From positions 1 through 45,313 of IMG/VR virus record IMGVR_UViG_3300045120_000167: a stretch of 45,313 nucleotides of DNA; one strand, given 5' to 3'. Below the pieces are notes generated by a model, which saw nothing but the letters and a program-made list of their open reading frames with translations, was not told where the DNA came from and did not search any database. This document shows positions 31,224 through 39,275 of the stretch, piece after piece; the stretch's first letter is position 1, and each line of letters opens with the position of its first letter. The stretch is from a virus. The translations under genes and the position numbers were made by a program.

Positions 31224-31912
31224 TGGTCGCCTCGACGGTTACTCCTCCCGCCGCCCAGCCGCCGCCCGAATTGCCGCCGTTGCCTGGAGTTCCGCAGGCG
31301 TTGCCCGATTATCTGCGCCGTTTTTCGCTGTGGTGCCGTAACGGGTTTCTCGACAAGTTCGGCCTGCAGTCATCGACGCCGCATGTTTACATGACATCAG
31401 CAGGCGGTAAGGCTTTTAAGTTTTCGGTCAGCGATTCCGGACTTTTGCTTTCGACCGCTATCACGCCGGGGTCGGGCAAGGAGACGACGCCGGTCATCAC
31501 CTTCACGCCGCTGACAACGACGAACTCAGTGTCGAGAACGCACGGCGGTTCGGTTGCGGGCGGCTCCTCCTATCACATGGTCGGGCTGGCCCTGACGTTT
31601 ACGCCGGGGTTCGAGACGCAAGCAATAGCGATCGCGATAGGCGCGATCACCAACAGCGTCGCCAACGGCGAGACCGATGCGGTGATTTGCTTCGGCACGG
31701 GGACGGCGCCCACGACTGGCTCGGCTCTGGCCGGGACGATCATCGGCTCGCCGGCTCAGTACGTCGCGCCGACGGCGGGGGCGTCAGGAACGGGTTCAAT
31801 TTCTGGAATCGCCGCGCCTTTGACCCCGACTCCTTATTGGTTCGACGTCGCGGTCAAGGGCTCCACCGGCTCGGTAGGCAATGTAACTCTGACCATATCG
31901 GGGTTGCCATGA
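31223..31912 (+). CDS. Virion protein, fiber or decoration-like
   Basis: A 229-aa protein. A Pro-rich start (TPPAAQPPPELPPLPGVPQA) is followed by LPDYLRRFSLWCRNGFLDKF and a beta-sandwich part with TPVITFTPLTTTNSVSRTHG and AIAIAIGAITNSVANGETDA. ATG 31223 shares a base with the nozzle stop. Probably a trimerising fiber or tail protein. No specific family recognised. Confidence 0.6.
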   Translation: MVASTVTPPAAQPPPELPPLPGVPQALPDYLRRFSLWCRNGFLDKFGLQSSTPHVYMTSAGGKAFKFSVSDSGLLLSTAITPGSGKETTPVITFTPLTTTNSVSRTHGGSVAGGSSYHMVGLALTFTPGFETQAIAIAIGAITNSVANGETDAVICFGTGTAPTTGSALAGTIIGSPAQYVAPTAGASGTGSISGIAAPLTPTPYWFDVAVKGSTGSVGNVTLTISGLP

Positions 31913-32268
31913 CGGCGCATCCCTTCCATCGCAAGCTCGATCGCGCGCTCGACCGCATGGGCGGTCTTTATCGGACGTCCGATATCCTGCGTGAGATTGG
32001 GATGGGCCGGATGCAATCCTTTGTCGAGGGCGACAGCTGGGCGATCACCAAGGTGGTCGACTTCCCGCGCGCCAGGATGCTCGAGATCATGGTGGCGATT
32101 GGCGATTTTGATGAGTGCTGGAAGCTCCACGATCGGATTCTACAATATGCGCGCGACAATGACATTGACCTTGTTCAGGCTTATGGTCGCCGCGGCTGGG
32201 TCAAGGGGGCGGTCGCGGACGGCTGGAAGGTGAAGACCACCTCTTACCTCTATCAACGAGAAATGTGA
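31909..32268 (+). CDS. GNAT-fold-like internal virion protein
   Basis: A 119-aa protein from ATG 31909 (ATGA overlap). GLYRTSDILREIGMGRMQSF, VEGDSWAITKVVDFPRARML, EIMVAIGDFDECWKLHDRIL and YGRRGWVKGAVADGWKVKTT have the strand-helix order of GNAT-like proteins of phages, near T7 internal core protein gp13 in type. I do not see the acetyl-CoA loop, so it may be a structural relative. It lies just before the ejection proteins, supporting a virion-internal role. Confidence 0.6.
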   Translation: MTAHPFHRKLDRALDRMGGLYRTSDILREIGMGRMQSFVEGDSWAITKVVDFPRARMLEIMVAIGDFDECWKLHDRILQYARDNDIDLVQAYGRRGWVKGAVADGWKVKTTSYLYQREM

Positions 32269-33596
32269 TGGGCGGATCAACCACAACCACAACCAACGGC
32301 TCGTCGCAGTCCATCAATGAGATTCCGACGTGGGTCAATAACGCTGGTCAGCAAAATTATGGCCTAGCTCAACAGATCTCTTCGCAGCCTCTGCAGCAAT
32401 ATCAAGGACAGATGGTTGCGAGCGTCAGTCCGCAGATGCAGCAAGGCTGGAACCTCGCCGCCAATAGCGGCAGCGTCGGCGTCGACGCGCAGAATGCGGC
32501 CCAGGCCGGCTATTTGAATGCTGGAGGGTATACGCCGCAGAACATTACAGCCGGGCAATTGGCGACCACCGATTTGCAGCCTTACATGAATCCGTACACC
32601 CAATCGGTGATCGACGCGACCCTGCCGATCATGCAGCAAAATTTGGGGTTAAGCCAGAACGCGCAGCAAAACGCCGCCTCGTCGGCCAACGCCTATGGCG
32701 GCAGTCGGCAAGGGATCCAACAGGGCGTGACTCAGGCGCAGGGCGCGCTTGGCATGGGCCAGATGGCCGCTCAGTTGAACAACCAGAACTTCGCCCAGGC
32801 GCAGCAGGGGGCGTTGGCGGATATTGGGAACCAGCTTACGGCATCGCAGGCCAATCAAGCGGCCGGCCTGACCGGCAATCAGCAGCAGATCTCCGCCAGC
32901 CAGGGTTTGGGCAACCTCGGCGCGCAGCAGATGCAGAACAATCTCTCCCAATACGGCATGCTGTCGGCGGCGGGCGGGCAACAGGAACAGCAGCAGCAGA
33001 ACGACATCAACGCCCAGATCGCGAAATTCAACCAGGCGTGGACTTATCCGCAGCAGCAACTGGGAATGATGGAGTCGTCTTTGGGAATGACGCCCTACGA
33101 CACCGGAACGTCGGGGAGCTCGGCGTCGACCTCGACTGCGACCCAGAACAATCCCATGGGCATTGCGACGAGCGCCATGCAGATGCTTGGCGGCCTCTTC
33201 TCGGGCGGGCTGGGCGGGATTGGCGGCAGTTTAGGCACGGCGATCGGCGGCGGCGTTGCGGCGCGCGGCATCACCAAGGTTCCCGGCGCGCGGCTGAGTC
33301 GGAAGCACGAAGTCGACTATGTGCCGTTCACGCTGGCTCCTGGCGAGGCCGTTCTCAATCGGCACGCCGCGGAGCATCTGGGGAGGAGCAAGATCTCAAA
33401 ACTGAATGCGTTGCAACCGAAGAGTGCTTTGCCTCCCTCCTCCCCGGGAGTGGGCCGGGCGATCGGCATGCTAGCGTCCCCCGGCATGCCCGGTCGCCTG
33501 TCACCCATGGCGACGCCGCCGACGATGAGCGCATTGGGCAAGCTTCCGGCCAAGAACCGTCCGCGCATGCCGATCCTGGGAGCGTTGGGTGGCTGA
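32268..33596 (+). CDS. Gln/Ala-rich internal virion (DNA ejection) protein
   Basis: 442 aa from ATG 32268 (GTG 32265 is the alternative). Residues 10-280 are a Q/N/A-rich helical region (SQNAQQNAASSANAYGGSRQ; QQGALADIGNQLTASQANQA). A glycine-zipper TM-like stretch lies at about 305-335 (MLGGLFSGGLGGIGGSLGTA), followed by GGGVAARGITKVPGARLSRK, YVPFTLAPGEAVLNRHAAEH and a basic/proline tail. The APGEAVLNRxAxEHLG motif is seen in phage ejection proteins. It likely forms part of the trans-envelope channel for genome delivery. Confidence 0.65.
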   Translation: MGGSTTTTTNGSSQSINEIPTWVNNAGQQNYGLAQQISSQPLQQYQGQMVASVSPQMQQGWNLAANSGSVGVDAQNAAQAGYLNAGGYTPQNITAGQLATTDLQPYMNPYTQSVIDATLPIMQQNLGLSQNAQQNAASSANAYGGSRQGIQQGVTQAQGALGMGQMAAQLNNQNFAQAQQGALADIGNQLTASQANQAAGLTGNQQQISASQGLGNLGAQQMQNNLSQYGMLSAAGGQQEQQQQNDINAQIAKFNQAWTYPQQQLGMMESSLGMTPYDTGTSGSSASTSTATQNNPMGIATSAMQMLGGLFSGGLGGIGGSLGTAIGGGVAARGITKVPGARLSRKHEVDYVPFTLAPGEAVLNRHAAEHLGRSKISKLNALQPKSALPPSSPGVGRAIGMLASPGMPGRLSPMATPPTMSALGKLPAKNRPRMPILGALGG

Positions 33597-34473
33597 CACT
33601 TCTTACCCGCAGCCGAATGTCGCGGCGACAACGCCTGCGGCGGCTTATCCGCCTCCGAACGTGCAGCCTGTCGTTAACGAGCCGAGCATTCGAGCGCGTT
33701 CTGATCCGGCGTTGGTCGCCGCCGCTTCTGCGTCGATTCTTTACAATGAGAGCGGCTCGACGCGAGCGAAATTGCGGAACCCCGTCAGCCCGGCGGGCGC
33801 GGTTGGGCCGGGGCAGATCATGCCCGGTACAGCCAGGCCGTACATGCTGCCGGGAGAAAATCTCAACAATCCGGCTGACAATCTTAAGATCCATGACCGC
33901 ATCATGGCCGACTACGCCCGACGCTGGCCCAACGACCCGGCGCGCTGGGCGGTCGCTTATCAAAGCGGGCCTGGAAACGTCGCGCCGCCAGGCTCGCCGA
34001 CGCCGTGGAAGCGCAATATTGGCGACGTCAATGAAACCGTGTCCAAGTATGTCGCCAACACCCAGGCGAGGATGGGCGTTCATGGCGGAGCTTCTCCGCC
34101 CGCGCCATCATCCGCGCCATCCGCCGCTGCGCCCGCGCCGCCGACAACCCCGACCGTCGGCGCCATGCTCGCCGGCCTGACTCCGCCGACGGGATCCAGC
34201 GGGACGCAGCAGGCGTCTTCAGACACGGGCGGCGGCGGTGGGAGCCAACAACAGCCCGAAGCGCCGCAGAACGACCTCCAAGGTCAGCAGGCGGCCGCGG
34301 CGATGGGGCAGGCCCGTCAACAGCAGATCGCCGCCCAGGCGCAGCAGATGGTCGCGTCCATGCTGTCTCGCGGGCGTCAACCCTTGGCGTGGAGCGCGGC
34401 CCCGCCTGGCTCGGGCGCGGGGCAGATGGTTCCCGGCACGACACTGAACTCGATTGGAGACCAATATGGCTGA
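33589..34473 (+). CDS. Virion-associated lytic transglycosylase (SLT-type)
   Basis: A 294-aa protein from GTG 33589 (8-nt overlap). The SLT domain spans about residues 35-160: catalytic Glu in ASILYNESGST, GAVGPGQIMPGTARPYMLPG as the QIMP-x-TA motif, NPADNLKIHDRIMADYARRW and WAVAYQSGPGN as the AYNAG-like motif. The rest is Ala/Pro/Gln-rich and ends with PGTTLNSIGDQYG. It opens peptidoglycan locally during DNA entry. It differs from the lysis enzyme at 14935. Confidence 0.8.
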   Translation: MADTSYPQPNVAATTPAAAYPPPNVQPVVNEPSIRARSDPALVAAASASILYNESGSTRAKLRNPVSPAGAVGPGQIMPGTARPYMLPGENLNNPADNLKIHDRIMADYARRWPNDPARWAVAYQSGPGNVAPPGSPTPWKRNIGDVNETVSKYVANTQARMGVHGGASPPAPSSAPSAAAPAPPTTPTVGAMLAGLTPPTGSSGTQQASSDTGGGGGSQQQPEAPQNDLQGQQAAAAMGQARQQQIAAQAQQMVASMLSRGRQPLAWSAAPPGSGAGQMVPGTTLNSIGDQYG

Positions 34474-35365
34474 CGATGGCAGCGGGCAAGATCCTCTTGC
34501 CAATATGCAGAACTTATTGGGTTACTCGGGTCTGGTTGATCCAAACACCTATTTGACCTTCCAGAACAAACTTCCGTTCGGCAACGACGTCGCCGGCGGA
34601 GGCCAGGGCTTTGGGCAGTATTATACCGGCTTCAACGGGAGCATGCCGCCGACGAATGCGCAGGGTCAGCCGATCCACAGCTTCGTCAGCGCCAACCACG
34701 CGGCGAACCAGCAGTACCAGCAGCAGCAGTCGGACTATCAGAAGGCGTTGGCGGCCTATAACGCCGGCGGCGGCGGTTCAAGCCCAATACCAGGGAGCAC
34801 GCTCAACAACACCGGCGCGGGCGGGACTGCGAGCGGGTTGCCGCAGGCGCAGCAAAGCGCCTTGGGGCAATGGGGGCCGGCGATCAGCGAGCTTGTGGGC
34901 AACTACCAGGCTTCGCCGTCCGGCCAGGCCATGGCCAACAATCCCAACGCCGCCCTGATCGATTATATCCAGGGGCAAAATCAGAACATGCAGGCGTATC
35001 CGCAAGGCGGCTCGAACGGCTTCGGTTCCGGCAACAGTGGTCCGTTGAGCTCGGCCCAGCGCGACATGATGACGAACAACGCCCTGCAGATCCAGCAGCT
35101 GCAGGCGCAGGGCGGCTCCGCCGCGCCCAGCGGTTCGGCTGCCCCGACCGCGCCGTCGCAGCAGAACATGCGCCAGGCTTACCTCGACGCGCTCGCCAGA
35201 CCTGGTCCGTTGCAGCAATATGGCGCGGGTCCGCCGCAGACCGGACAGACGCGAACCGGCTCGGTCCAGACGCCGAGCGTGATGAGCGCCTACCTCAACG
35301 CCAATCAGGGCCAGTCGACGCCGCTTCTCAACACCCTTAGAGGACTTGGGGGAGCAACGGCATGA
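34466..35365 (+). CDS. Gln/Gly-rich internal virion protein
   Basis: 299 aa from ATG 34466, chosen because GGAG lies 6 nt upstream (TTG 34454 is rejected). It is Q/G/S-rich with short folded parts (LLGYSGLVDPNTYLTFQNKL; SSAQRDMMTNNALQIQQLQA; MRQAYLDALARPGPLQQYGA) and an internal PIPGSTLNNTGAGG like the TLNS tags. Genes of this type sit in the ejection module. No catalytic motif seen. It overlaps the transglycosylase by 8 nt. Confidence 0.65.
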   Translation: MADDGSGQDPLANMQNLLGYSGLVDPNTYLTFQNKLPFGNDVAGGGQGFGQYYTGFNGSMPPTNAQGQPIHSFVSANHAANQQYQQQQSDYQKALAAYNAGGGGSSPIPGSTLNNTGAGGTASGLPQAQQSALGQWGPAISELVGNYQASPSGQAMANNPNAALIDYIQGQNQNMQAYPQGGSNGFGSGNSGPLSSAQRDMMTNNALQIQQLQAQGGSAAPSGSAAPTAPSQQNMRQAYLDALARPGPLQQYGAGPPQTGQTRTGSVQTPSVMSAYLNANQGQSTPLLNTLRGLGGATA

Positions 35366-36585
35366 GCCTCGGAGACCTCGCCACCAACGCCTTATCCGGC
35401 AACCCGTCGGCGCAGATGGCCCAGGCGCTCGCTGGGCCGCAACCGGGCGCTCAGGGCGGGGGTGGGCAGCAGGGAGCGATGAACCCCTCTCCTGCGCCTG
35501 CTATGGCCCAGCCACAGGCTACCCAGAGCCCGCCCGACCTCGCCAAGCTCTACATGCAGCTTTACAACCAGCAGCGCGGGGCGGCGATGTTCGACCAGGG
35601 GGTGGCCGGGCTGCAGGCGGCGACGGCTCCGCCTGGGCAGCAGGCGGCGTGGCTCGCGCATGGGAACCAGGGCGGCCGGCAGGATCCTGGCCAGATGCTG
35701 CAGAATCTGATGCAGATGCAGTACATGCAGAAGTTGAACGCAATGCCGCCGCCTGGAGGTCAGTCGGGTCAAGGAGGCTGGGATCCTTCGACCTGGGCTG
35801 CATTACCGCCGGATGCAAAACTGAAAGTCATTGAGGCTCAAGCTCAAAGCGGCGTTCAGATCGCGCAGCAAGGCGCTGAAGCCAAGCAGAAGGAATTGAT
35901 TGAGGCGCAGGAGAAAGCGCCGGCTGCGTTGCAGCAAATGAGTGATATGGATTCGGTCGCCAATCAGCTTAAGGGGCCGCTGAACCCGGCGCTGACGAGT
36001 CTCATCTCAAGTCCGTCGGCAAGAATCGCGGCCGAGAAGCTTTTGGAGACGGATCCAGCGAAAGAACCATGGGATTCAACGAAGAATCTTGTTTATCAAA
36101 ATATGCTGTCGTCGGATCAATTGGCGGCGGTAAACCAGCTCAAGAAGCTCGACGCCCAGATTTATGGCGACGCCTTCCAGTCGACGGGTTCGCGGCGCAC
36201 GCAGGTGGAAGTCGCCAACTTGAAGAACGGCATTAGCACGTTGATGAACTTTAATCAGTCTCCTGAAGCTTACATGAATCAATTCAACGACTTCCATAAG
36301 CAATTACGCAAGACGATGGCGAACACCTACGGCGCGGCGGGACGAGTCGACGAAATCCCAGATGCTATGAAATGGGATATGACCGATCCAAAAAACCCCA
36401 AGCCAATGGTCGATACCGCCTATCTGCCCAACGGCGACAAGTATGGCGGCAAGGGCGGTCAGTGGGCGAGTCAGCCGCCGCCGACGCAGATCAACACGCC
36501 GGCTGACTTCAGCGCCGCTTATTCCAAGCTTTCATCGGGTGCGACCTACACTGCGCCGGATGGGACGCAGCGAAGGAAGCAGTGA
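35362..36585 (+). CDS. Internal virion/ejection protein with helical core
   Basis: A 407-aa protein from ATG 35362 (ATGA overlap). The N-terminal 140 residues are Gln/Pro/Gly-rich; residues about 145-330 are helical (KLKVIEAQAQSGVQIAQQGA; SSDQLAAVNQLKKLDAQIYG; MNQFNDFHKQLRKTMANTYG). The C-terminus has a small conserved stretch (YLPNGDKYGGKGGQWASQPP). Its context between two ejection-type genes gives the role. No family recognised. Confidence 0.65.
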   Translation: MSLGDLATNALSGNPSAQMAQALAGPQPGAQGGGGQQGAMNPSPAPAMAQPQATQSPPDLAKLYMQLYNQQRGAAMFDQGVAGLQAATAPPGQQAAWLAHGNQGGRQDPGQMLQNLMQMQYMQKLNAMPPPGGQSGQGGWDPSTWAALPPDAKLKVIEAQAQSGVQIAQQGAEAKQKELIEAQEKAPAALQQMSDMDSVANQLKGPLNPALTSLISSPSARIAAEKLLETDPAKEPWDSTKNLVYQNMLSSDQLAAVNQLKKLDAQIYGDAFQSTGSRRTQVEVANLKNGISTLMNFNQSPEAYMNQFNDFHKQLRKTMANTYGAAGRVDEIPDAMKWDMTDPKNPKPMVDTAYLPNGDKYGGKGGQWASQPPPTQINTPADFSAAYSKLSSGATYTAPDGTQRRKQ

Positions 36586-37946
36586 TGGCTGGGTGGGAGA
36601 GCGATCCCGTTGTCGGCGGTCCAGCCCCCGCAGCGGGCGGCGGCGGATGGCAAGGCGATCCTGTGGTTGGAGGCGACGCTGCGGCGACAGCACAACAGCG
36701 TCCCGGTCCGCCGCAGTCAATGCTGCACGACATCAGCGAGACAGCCGCCAACGCCTTTACGCTGGGCGCGGGCGACTGGTTATCGTCTAAGCTACCCGGA
36801 GCTCCTTCGCTCTCCCAAATCCAAGGCGAGACTGAAGCGTCGCGCGAGAGAGTGCCGTGGTACGTTCGCACGCCGATCGAGGTTGCGGCCTATGGAGCCG
36901 GTCCTGGAAAGGCGTTGGGGGCTCTCGCTGGTGGAAGCGTGCTTGGCGAGGGCGCTCTCGCGGGCGGATTGAGCGGAGGCTTTTCAAGCGACTTTGATCC
37001 GATGCGAACGGCGGGCAACGCCACGGTCGGGGCGGGGCTGGGAGCTCTTTCCGGCCTGATCCCCAAAGGCGTTAACGCGGGTCTTACAAAGGCGCTCGGC
37101 AAAGAGGGGACAGTCGACCCCGCCGCGGCGATCGCCTCGACGGCGAAAGACACCGCCGACGCCTACGCGGCCCTCCACCAGAAGGAGGTCAGTCCGTTCA
37201 GCGTTAATACGGCTCTTATCAAAGGCCGGTACAATCTCTCACCCAGCGAAGAGACCGGCCTGTCCGGCGGATTCAAGAGTCAGTTCAACGATATCAACAA
37301 GGCGAACGATAGCCTCACCTTGTCCGGCGGTAAGCCGACTGCGGGCGACGTCGACAGCTGGCAGCGTCAGATACAGGATGCGGCGGTTTCGTCCACCGAC
37401 AAGATCGCGGCCGGGAAGATCAGAGACAACCTAACCGACGTGCTCAAGCAACACGATGCATATGGGCTGCAACAGGACGCCAAGGCGGCCTATCAAAAAT
37501 CCAAGATGGCTGAGAACTTGGCGGAGTGGCAGCGGAAAGTCTCCGCCGGGGGTTCGGCTGGGCAAGCGCCGTTCACAGAGGCGGAGAATTGGTATCAGAA
37601 CGATCCGGCCAAATACGAAACGTTGGTGAAACTGGCTAATCAGCCAGATCAAAGCAGGGCGACTTGGGCGCTCGGCCATCTCGGCGCTCATACGCTTGGC
37701 ATGGGCGGTTATGCGCTCGGCGGAGTTCCTGGGTCATTGGGTGGTGAGGCGTTAGGCTATCTTTGGCTTAAGCCACAGATTGCTAAATTGATGAAGAGCG
37801 TTGACGCTCGCGCCAAGCTGCGAGGTTATCAGCAAGCCTATCCTCAATTCACCGGGGTGCAGCCGAAAGGCGCTGTGCAAGCCCCGCAACTCCCGCCGCA
37901 GGCGGGAGATCTGCTTAAGAACCTGATGCTTGGCGGCGCTTATTAA
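36585..37946 (+). CDS. Internal virion/ejection protein
   Basis: A 453-aa protein from ATG 36585. The first 35 residues repeat W-x-x-DPVVGG (WESDPVVGGPAP, WQGDPVVGGDAA), a repeat frequent at the N-terminus of podoviral ejection proteins. Residues 105-155 and 380-410 are Gly/Ala-rich amphipathic helices (LGALAGGSVLGEGALAGGLS; LGMGGYALGGVPGSLGGEAL) able to enter a membrane, with a coiled middle (YGLQQDAKAAYQKSKMAENL). It is the last rightward gene; its TAA overlaps the stop of a minus-strand peptide. Confidence 0.65.
   Translation: MAGWESDPVVGGPAPAAGGGGWQGDPVVGGDAAATAQQRPGPPQSMLHDISETAANAFTLGAGDWLSSKLPGAPSLSQIQGETEASRERVPWYVRTPIEVAAYGAGPGKALGALAGGSVLGEGALAGGLSGGFSSDFDPMRTAGNATVGAGLGALSGLIPKGVNAGLTKALGKEGTVDPAAAIASTAKDTADAYAALHQKEVSPFSVNTALIKGRYNLSPSEETGLSGGFKSQFNDINKANDSLTLSGGKPTAGDVDSWQRQIQDAAVSSTDKIAAGKIRDNLTDVLKQHDAYGLQQDAKAAYQKSKMAENLAEWQRKVSAGGSAGQAPFTEAENWYQNDPAKYETLVKLANQPDQSRATWALGHLGAHTLGMGGYALGGVPGSLGGEALGYLWLKPQIAKLMKSVDARAKLRGYQQAYPQFTGVQPKGAVQAPQLPPQAGDLLKNLMLGGAY
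37890..37908 (+). other. Stem-loop near end of the late operon
   Basis: CTCCCGCC-GCA-GGCGGGAG, an 8-bp perfect stem in the last codons of the final late gene, followed by ATCTGCTTAAG. No T-run, so it is at best a weak terminator, but it is the only strong stem before the convergent junction. Confidence 0.4.
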
Positions 37947-38017
37947 CTGCGCGGGGGTGGGTCGATCAGGAGCCCAACGACCACATAGATAAGCATAACA
38001 ATGAAAAACATTTCCAT
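37943..38017 (-). CDS. 24-aa membrane peptide, last leftward gene
   Basis: ATG 38017 with AAGGAG 8 nt upstream; the peptide MEMFFIVMLIYVVVGLLIDP plus PPRS is one TM helix and a proline tail. Its stop TTA (37943-37945) interlocks with the TAA of the rightward operon. The strong SD supports translation. Function unknown; it belongs to the microprotein cluster up to 39371. Confidence 0.5.
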   Translation of the reverse strand: MEMFFIVMLIYVVVGLLIDPPPRS

Positions 38018-38034
38018 TTAAGCGGCTCCTTGGC

Positions 38035-38175
38035 TTAGTCGTCGATAAAAAATAGCCGCCCCGTGCCAACGATCACGAGAATCGAGCCAGCTAAGAACGC
38101 GCCCCAGTTGAGCAGGAGGGTATCGCTCGTCGCCAAGCTGACGGCGAGGAGGATGATGCCGATCCCGATGGTCAC
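38035..38175 (-). CDS. 46-aa two-TM membrane protein
   Basis: GTG 38175 overlaps the stop of the preceding gene (GTGA), with SD AAGGAC 5 nt upstream. An in-frame ATG at 38202 is the alternative. It has two hydrophobic stretches, IGIGIILLAVSLATSDTLLL and WGAFLAGSILVIVGTG, ending RLFFIDD. Function unknown; small phage membrane protein, possibly a holin-like or exclusion factor. Confidence 0.55.
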   Translation of the reverse strand: MTIGIGIILLAVSLATSDTLLLNWGAFLAGSILVIVGTGRLFFIDD

Positions 38176-38339
38176 GGCTTGTCCTTGAGAGCGGACAGCC
38201 ATTTCTCGGCGGCCAATTCGATCAGATCCCACTCCTCGGCGCTCCTATCGTCCCTATCGGCCGAAAGAGCTTCCTCCAATTCAGAGGGATCAAGCGGTTC
38301 GGAGATGATTTGCGCATCCCGGTCGTCATGTTCGCTCAT
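38172..38339 (-). CDS. 55-aa acidic helical protein
   Basis: ATG 38339 with SD GGGAG. The protein is acidic (MSEHDDRDAQIISEPLDPSE, LEEALSADRDDRSAEEWDLI) and ends ELAAEKWLSALKDKP. Its stop is coupled to the next membrane ORF. The acidic character could mimic DNA or bind a host protein, but nothing identifies a target. Confidence 0.55.
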   Translation of the reverse strand: MSEHDDRDAQIISEPLDPSELEEALSADRDDRSAEEWDLIELAAEKWLSALKDKP

Positions 38340-38350
38340 CCCCCGCTCCC

Positions 38351-38761
38351 TTACGGTCGCCCTGCGGCGGCGAGAGCGGCGCGGGCCTGTTTGATTACGG
38401 CCTTATATTCACTCAAATGCGACAAGGTTTCAGCCTCAGACACGCTGACGAAGTTTTCGTTCAGGGCAACGCTTTCCTCCAGCGCCGCCACAAGCTCGGC
38501 GTTGTCTTCCGCGATGTCTTCGTTGACCGTCTCGGCTAATGATCTTCGAGCAGAATGGGACACTGCTTCGTGCCGCGCTTCCTCCAGCGCCGCCACAAGC
38601 TCAGCGTTCTGGGAGCGGAGGGCGGCGAGTGTCTCTTTTTCATGCTCGGCGCAGACCTCGACAATCTGATAGATCAGCCGTTCAGTTGCCTGTGCAACGA
38701 TGCTGCCATCCGCAACCTTTTGAGCGAAGCGAACGACTTCTGGCGAACGCTCCCTGATCAT
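38351..38761 (-). CDS. Coiled-coil protein with internal duplication
   Basis: 136 aa from ATG 38761 (SD AGGGAG). RFAQKVADGSIVAQATERLI is followed by LAALRSQNAELVAALEEARH and IAEDNAELVAALEESVALNE, so NAELVAALEE occurs twice; the DNA repeat is 29/30 identical (38474-38503 and 38579-38608). It ends QARAALAAAGRP, matching the C-terminal RAALAAAG of the adjacent upstream gene. Function unknown. Confidence 0.6.
   Translation of the reverse strand: MIRERSPEVVRFAQKVADGSIVAQATERLIYQIVEVCAEHEKETLAALRSQNAELVAALEEARHEAVSHSARRSLAETVNEDIAEDNAELVAALEESVALNENFVSVSEAETLSHLSEYKAVIKQARAALAAAGRP
38359..38385. repeat. 27-nt direct repeat, copy A
   Basis: GCCCTGCGGCGGCGAGAGCG followed by GCGCGGG; copy B at 38781-38807 differs at one base. 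Each copy is the 3' end (encoding RAALAAAG) of two consecutive leftward genes. Confidence 0.7.
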
Positions 38762-39120
38762 TTCCCACTCCCTTGCGTATGCCCTGCGGCGGCGAGGGCG
38801 GCGCGGGCTTCGCAGCCTTGGCAATCGGAGAAGATGTGGTCGGCTTCGTCGCACCAACCCTCACACATATCCGTCTTAAATTTCTTCAGCGCCTCCTCCA
38901 GCTTCGCCACGCGGGTGCGCAGAGCGTCATGCTCGTCCATGGGGTGGGAAGCCAGCCAGTCCTCGATGTTGTCGCGCAGCGCGGTCTGCGACGGCGGGAT
39001 ATGGTTCTGCGCTAAAAGCAGAAGCTCGCGAACCGAGTACCCGCGAAGACGGCGGCTCTCTCGTTCCGCCGCTGTATCTGGAATATCCAGGTCAATTGTC
39101 GGCAATGATTTATTGCTCAT
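38758..39120 (-). CDS. Hypothetical helical protein with cysteine-rich C-terminus
   Basis: 120 aa from ATG 39120 (the frame extends to 39144 without support). MSNKSLPTIDLDIPDTAAER and YSVRELLLLAQNHIPPSQTA are followed by a helix ALRTRVAKLEEALKKFKTDM and a Cys cluster MCEGWCDEADHIFSDCQGCE (C-x3-C-x9-C-x2-C) that could bind a metal. Its last residues RAALAAAG resemble those of the next gene. No family recognised. Confidence 0.6.
   Translation of the reverse strand: MSNKSLPTIDLDIPDTAAERESRRLRGYSVRELLLLAQNHIPPSQTALRDNIEDWLASHPMDEHDALRTRVAKLEEALKKFKTDMCEGWCDEADHIFSDCQGCEARAALAAAGHTQGSGK
38781..38807. repeat. 27-nt direct repeat, copy B
   Basis: Differs from 38359-38385 by a single A/G change. 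The similar positions in two adjacent genes suggest a duplicated 3' module or recombination between them. Confidence 0.7.
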
Positions 39121-39121
39121 C

Positions 39122-39271
39122 TCAGTCGCTCGGTTCTTCTTCAAGGTCCCACTTGGTGAACAACATCAGGACGCCCAAAAAGACCAAAAACACAATGAAC
39201 GCGCCGCCGGCGATGACTTCCAAATTGTAGACCATCAGGTCCGCGAATAACTGCGTTTTCCCGTCAACCAT
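39122..39271 (-). CDS. 49-aa single-TM membrane protein
   Basis: ATG 39271 with a very strong SD (GGAGGTGAGGGG). MVDGKTQLFADLMVYNLEVI is followed by a TM segment AGGAFIVFLVFLGVLMLF and an acidic cytoplasmic tail TKWDLEEEPSD. Its stop is next to the start at 39120. Function unknown. Confidence 0.6.
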   Translation of the reverse strand: MVDGKTQLFADLMVYNLEVIAGGAFIVFLVFLGVLMLFTKWDLEEEPSD

Positions 39272-39275
39272 CCCC

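Noticed and set aside
38555-39250. 231-aa plus-strand ORF across the small leftward genes
   Set aside because: Ser/Arg-rich shadow without SD; the minus-strand genes have SDs and coupling.
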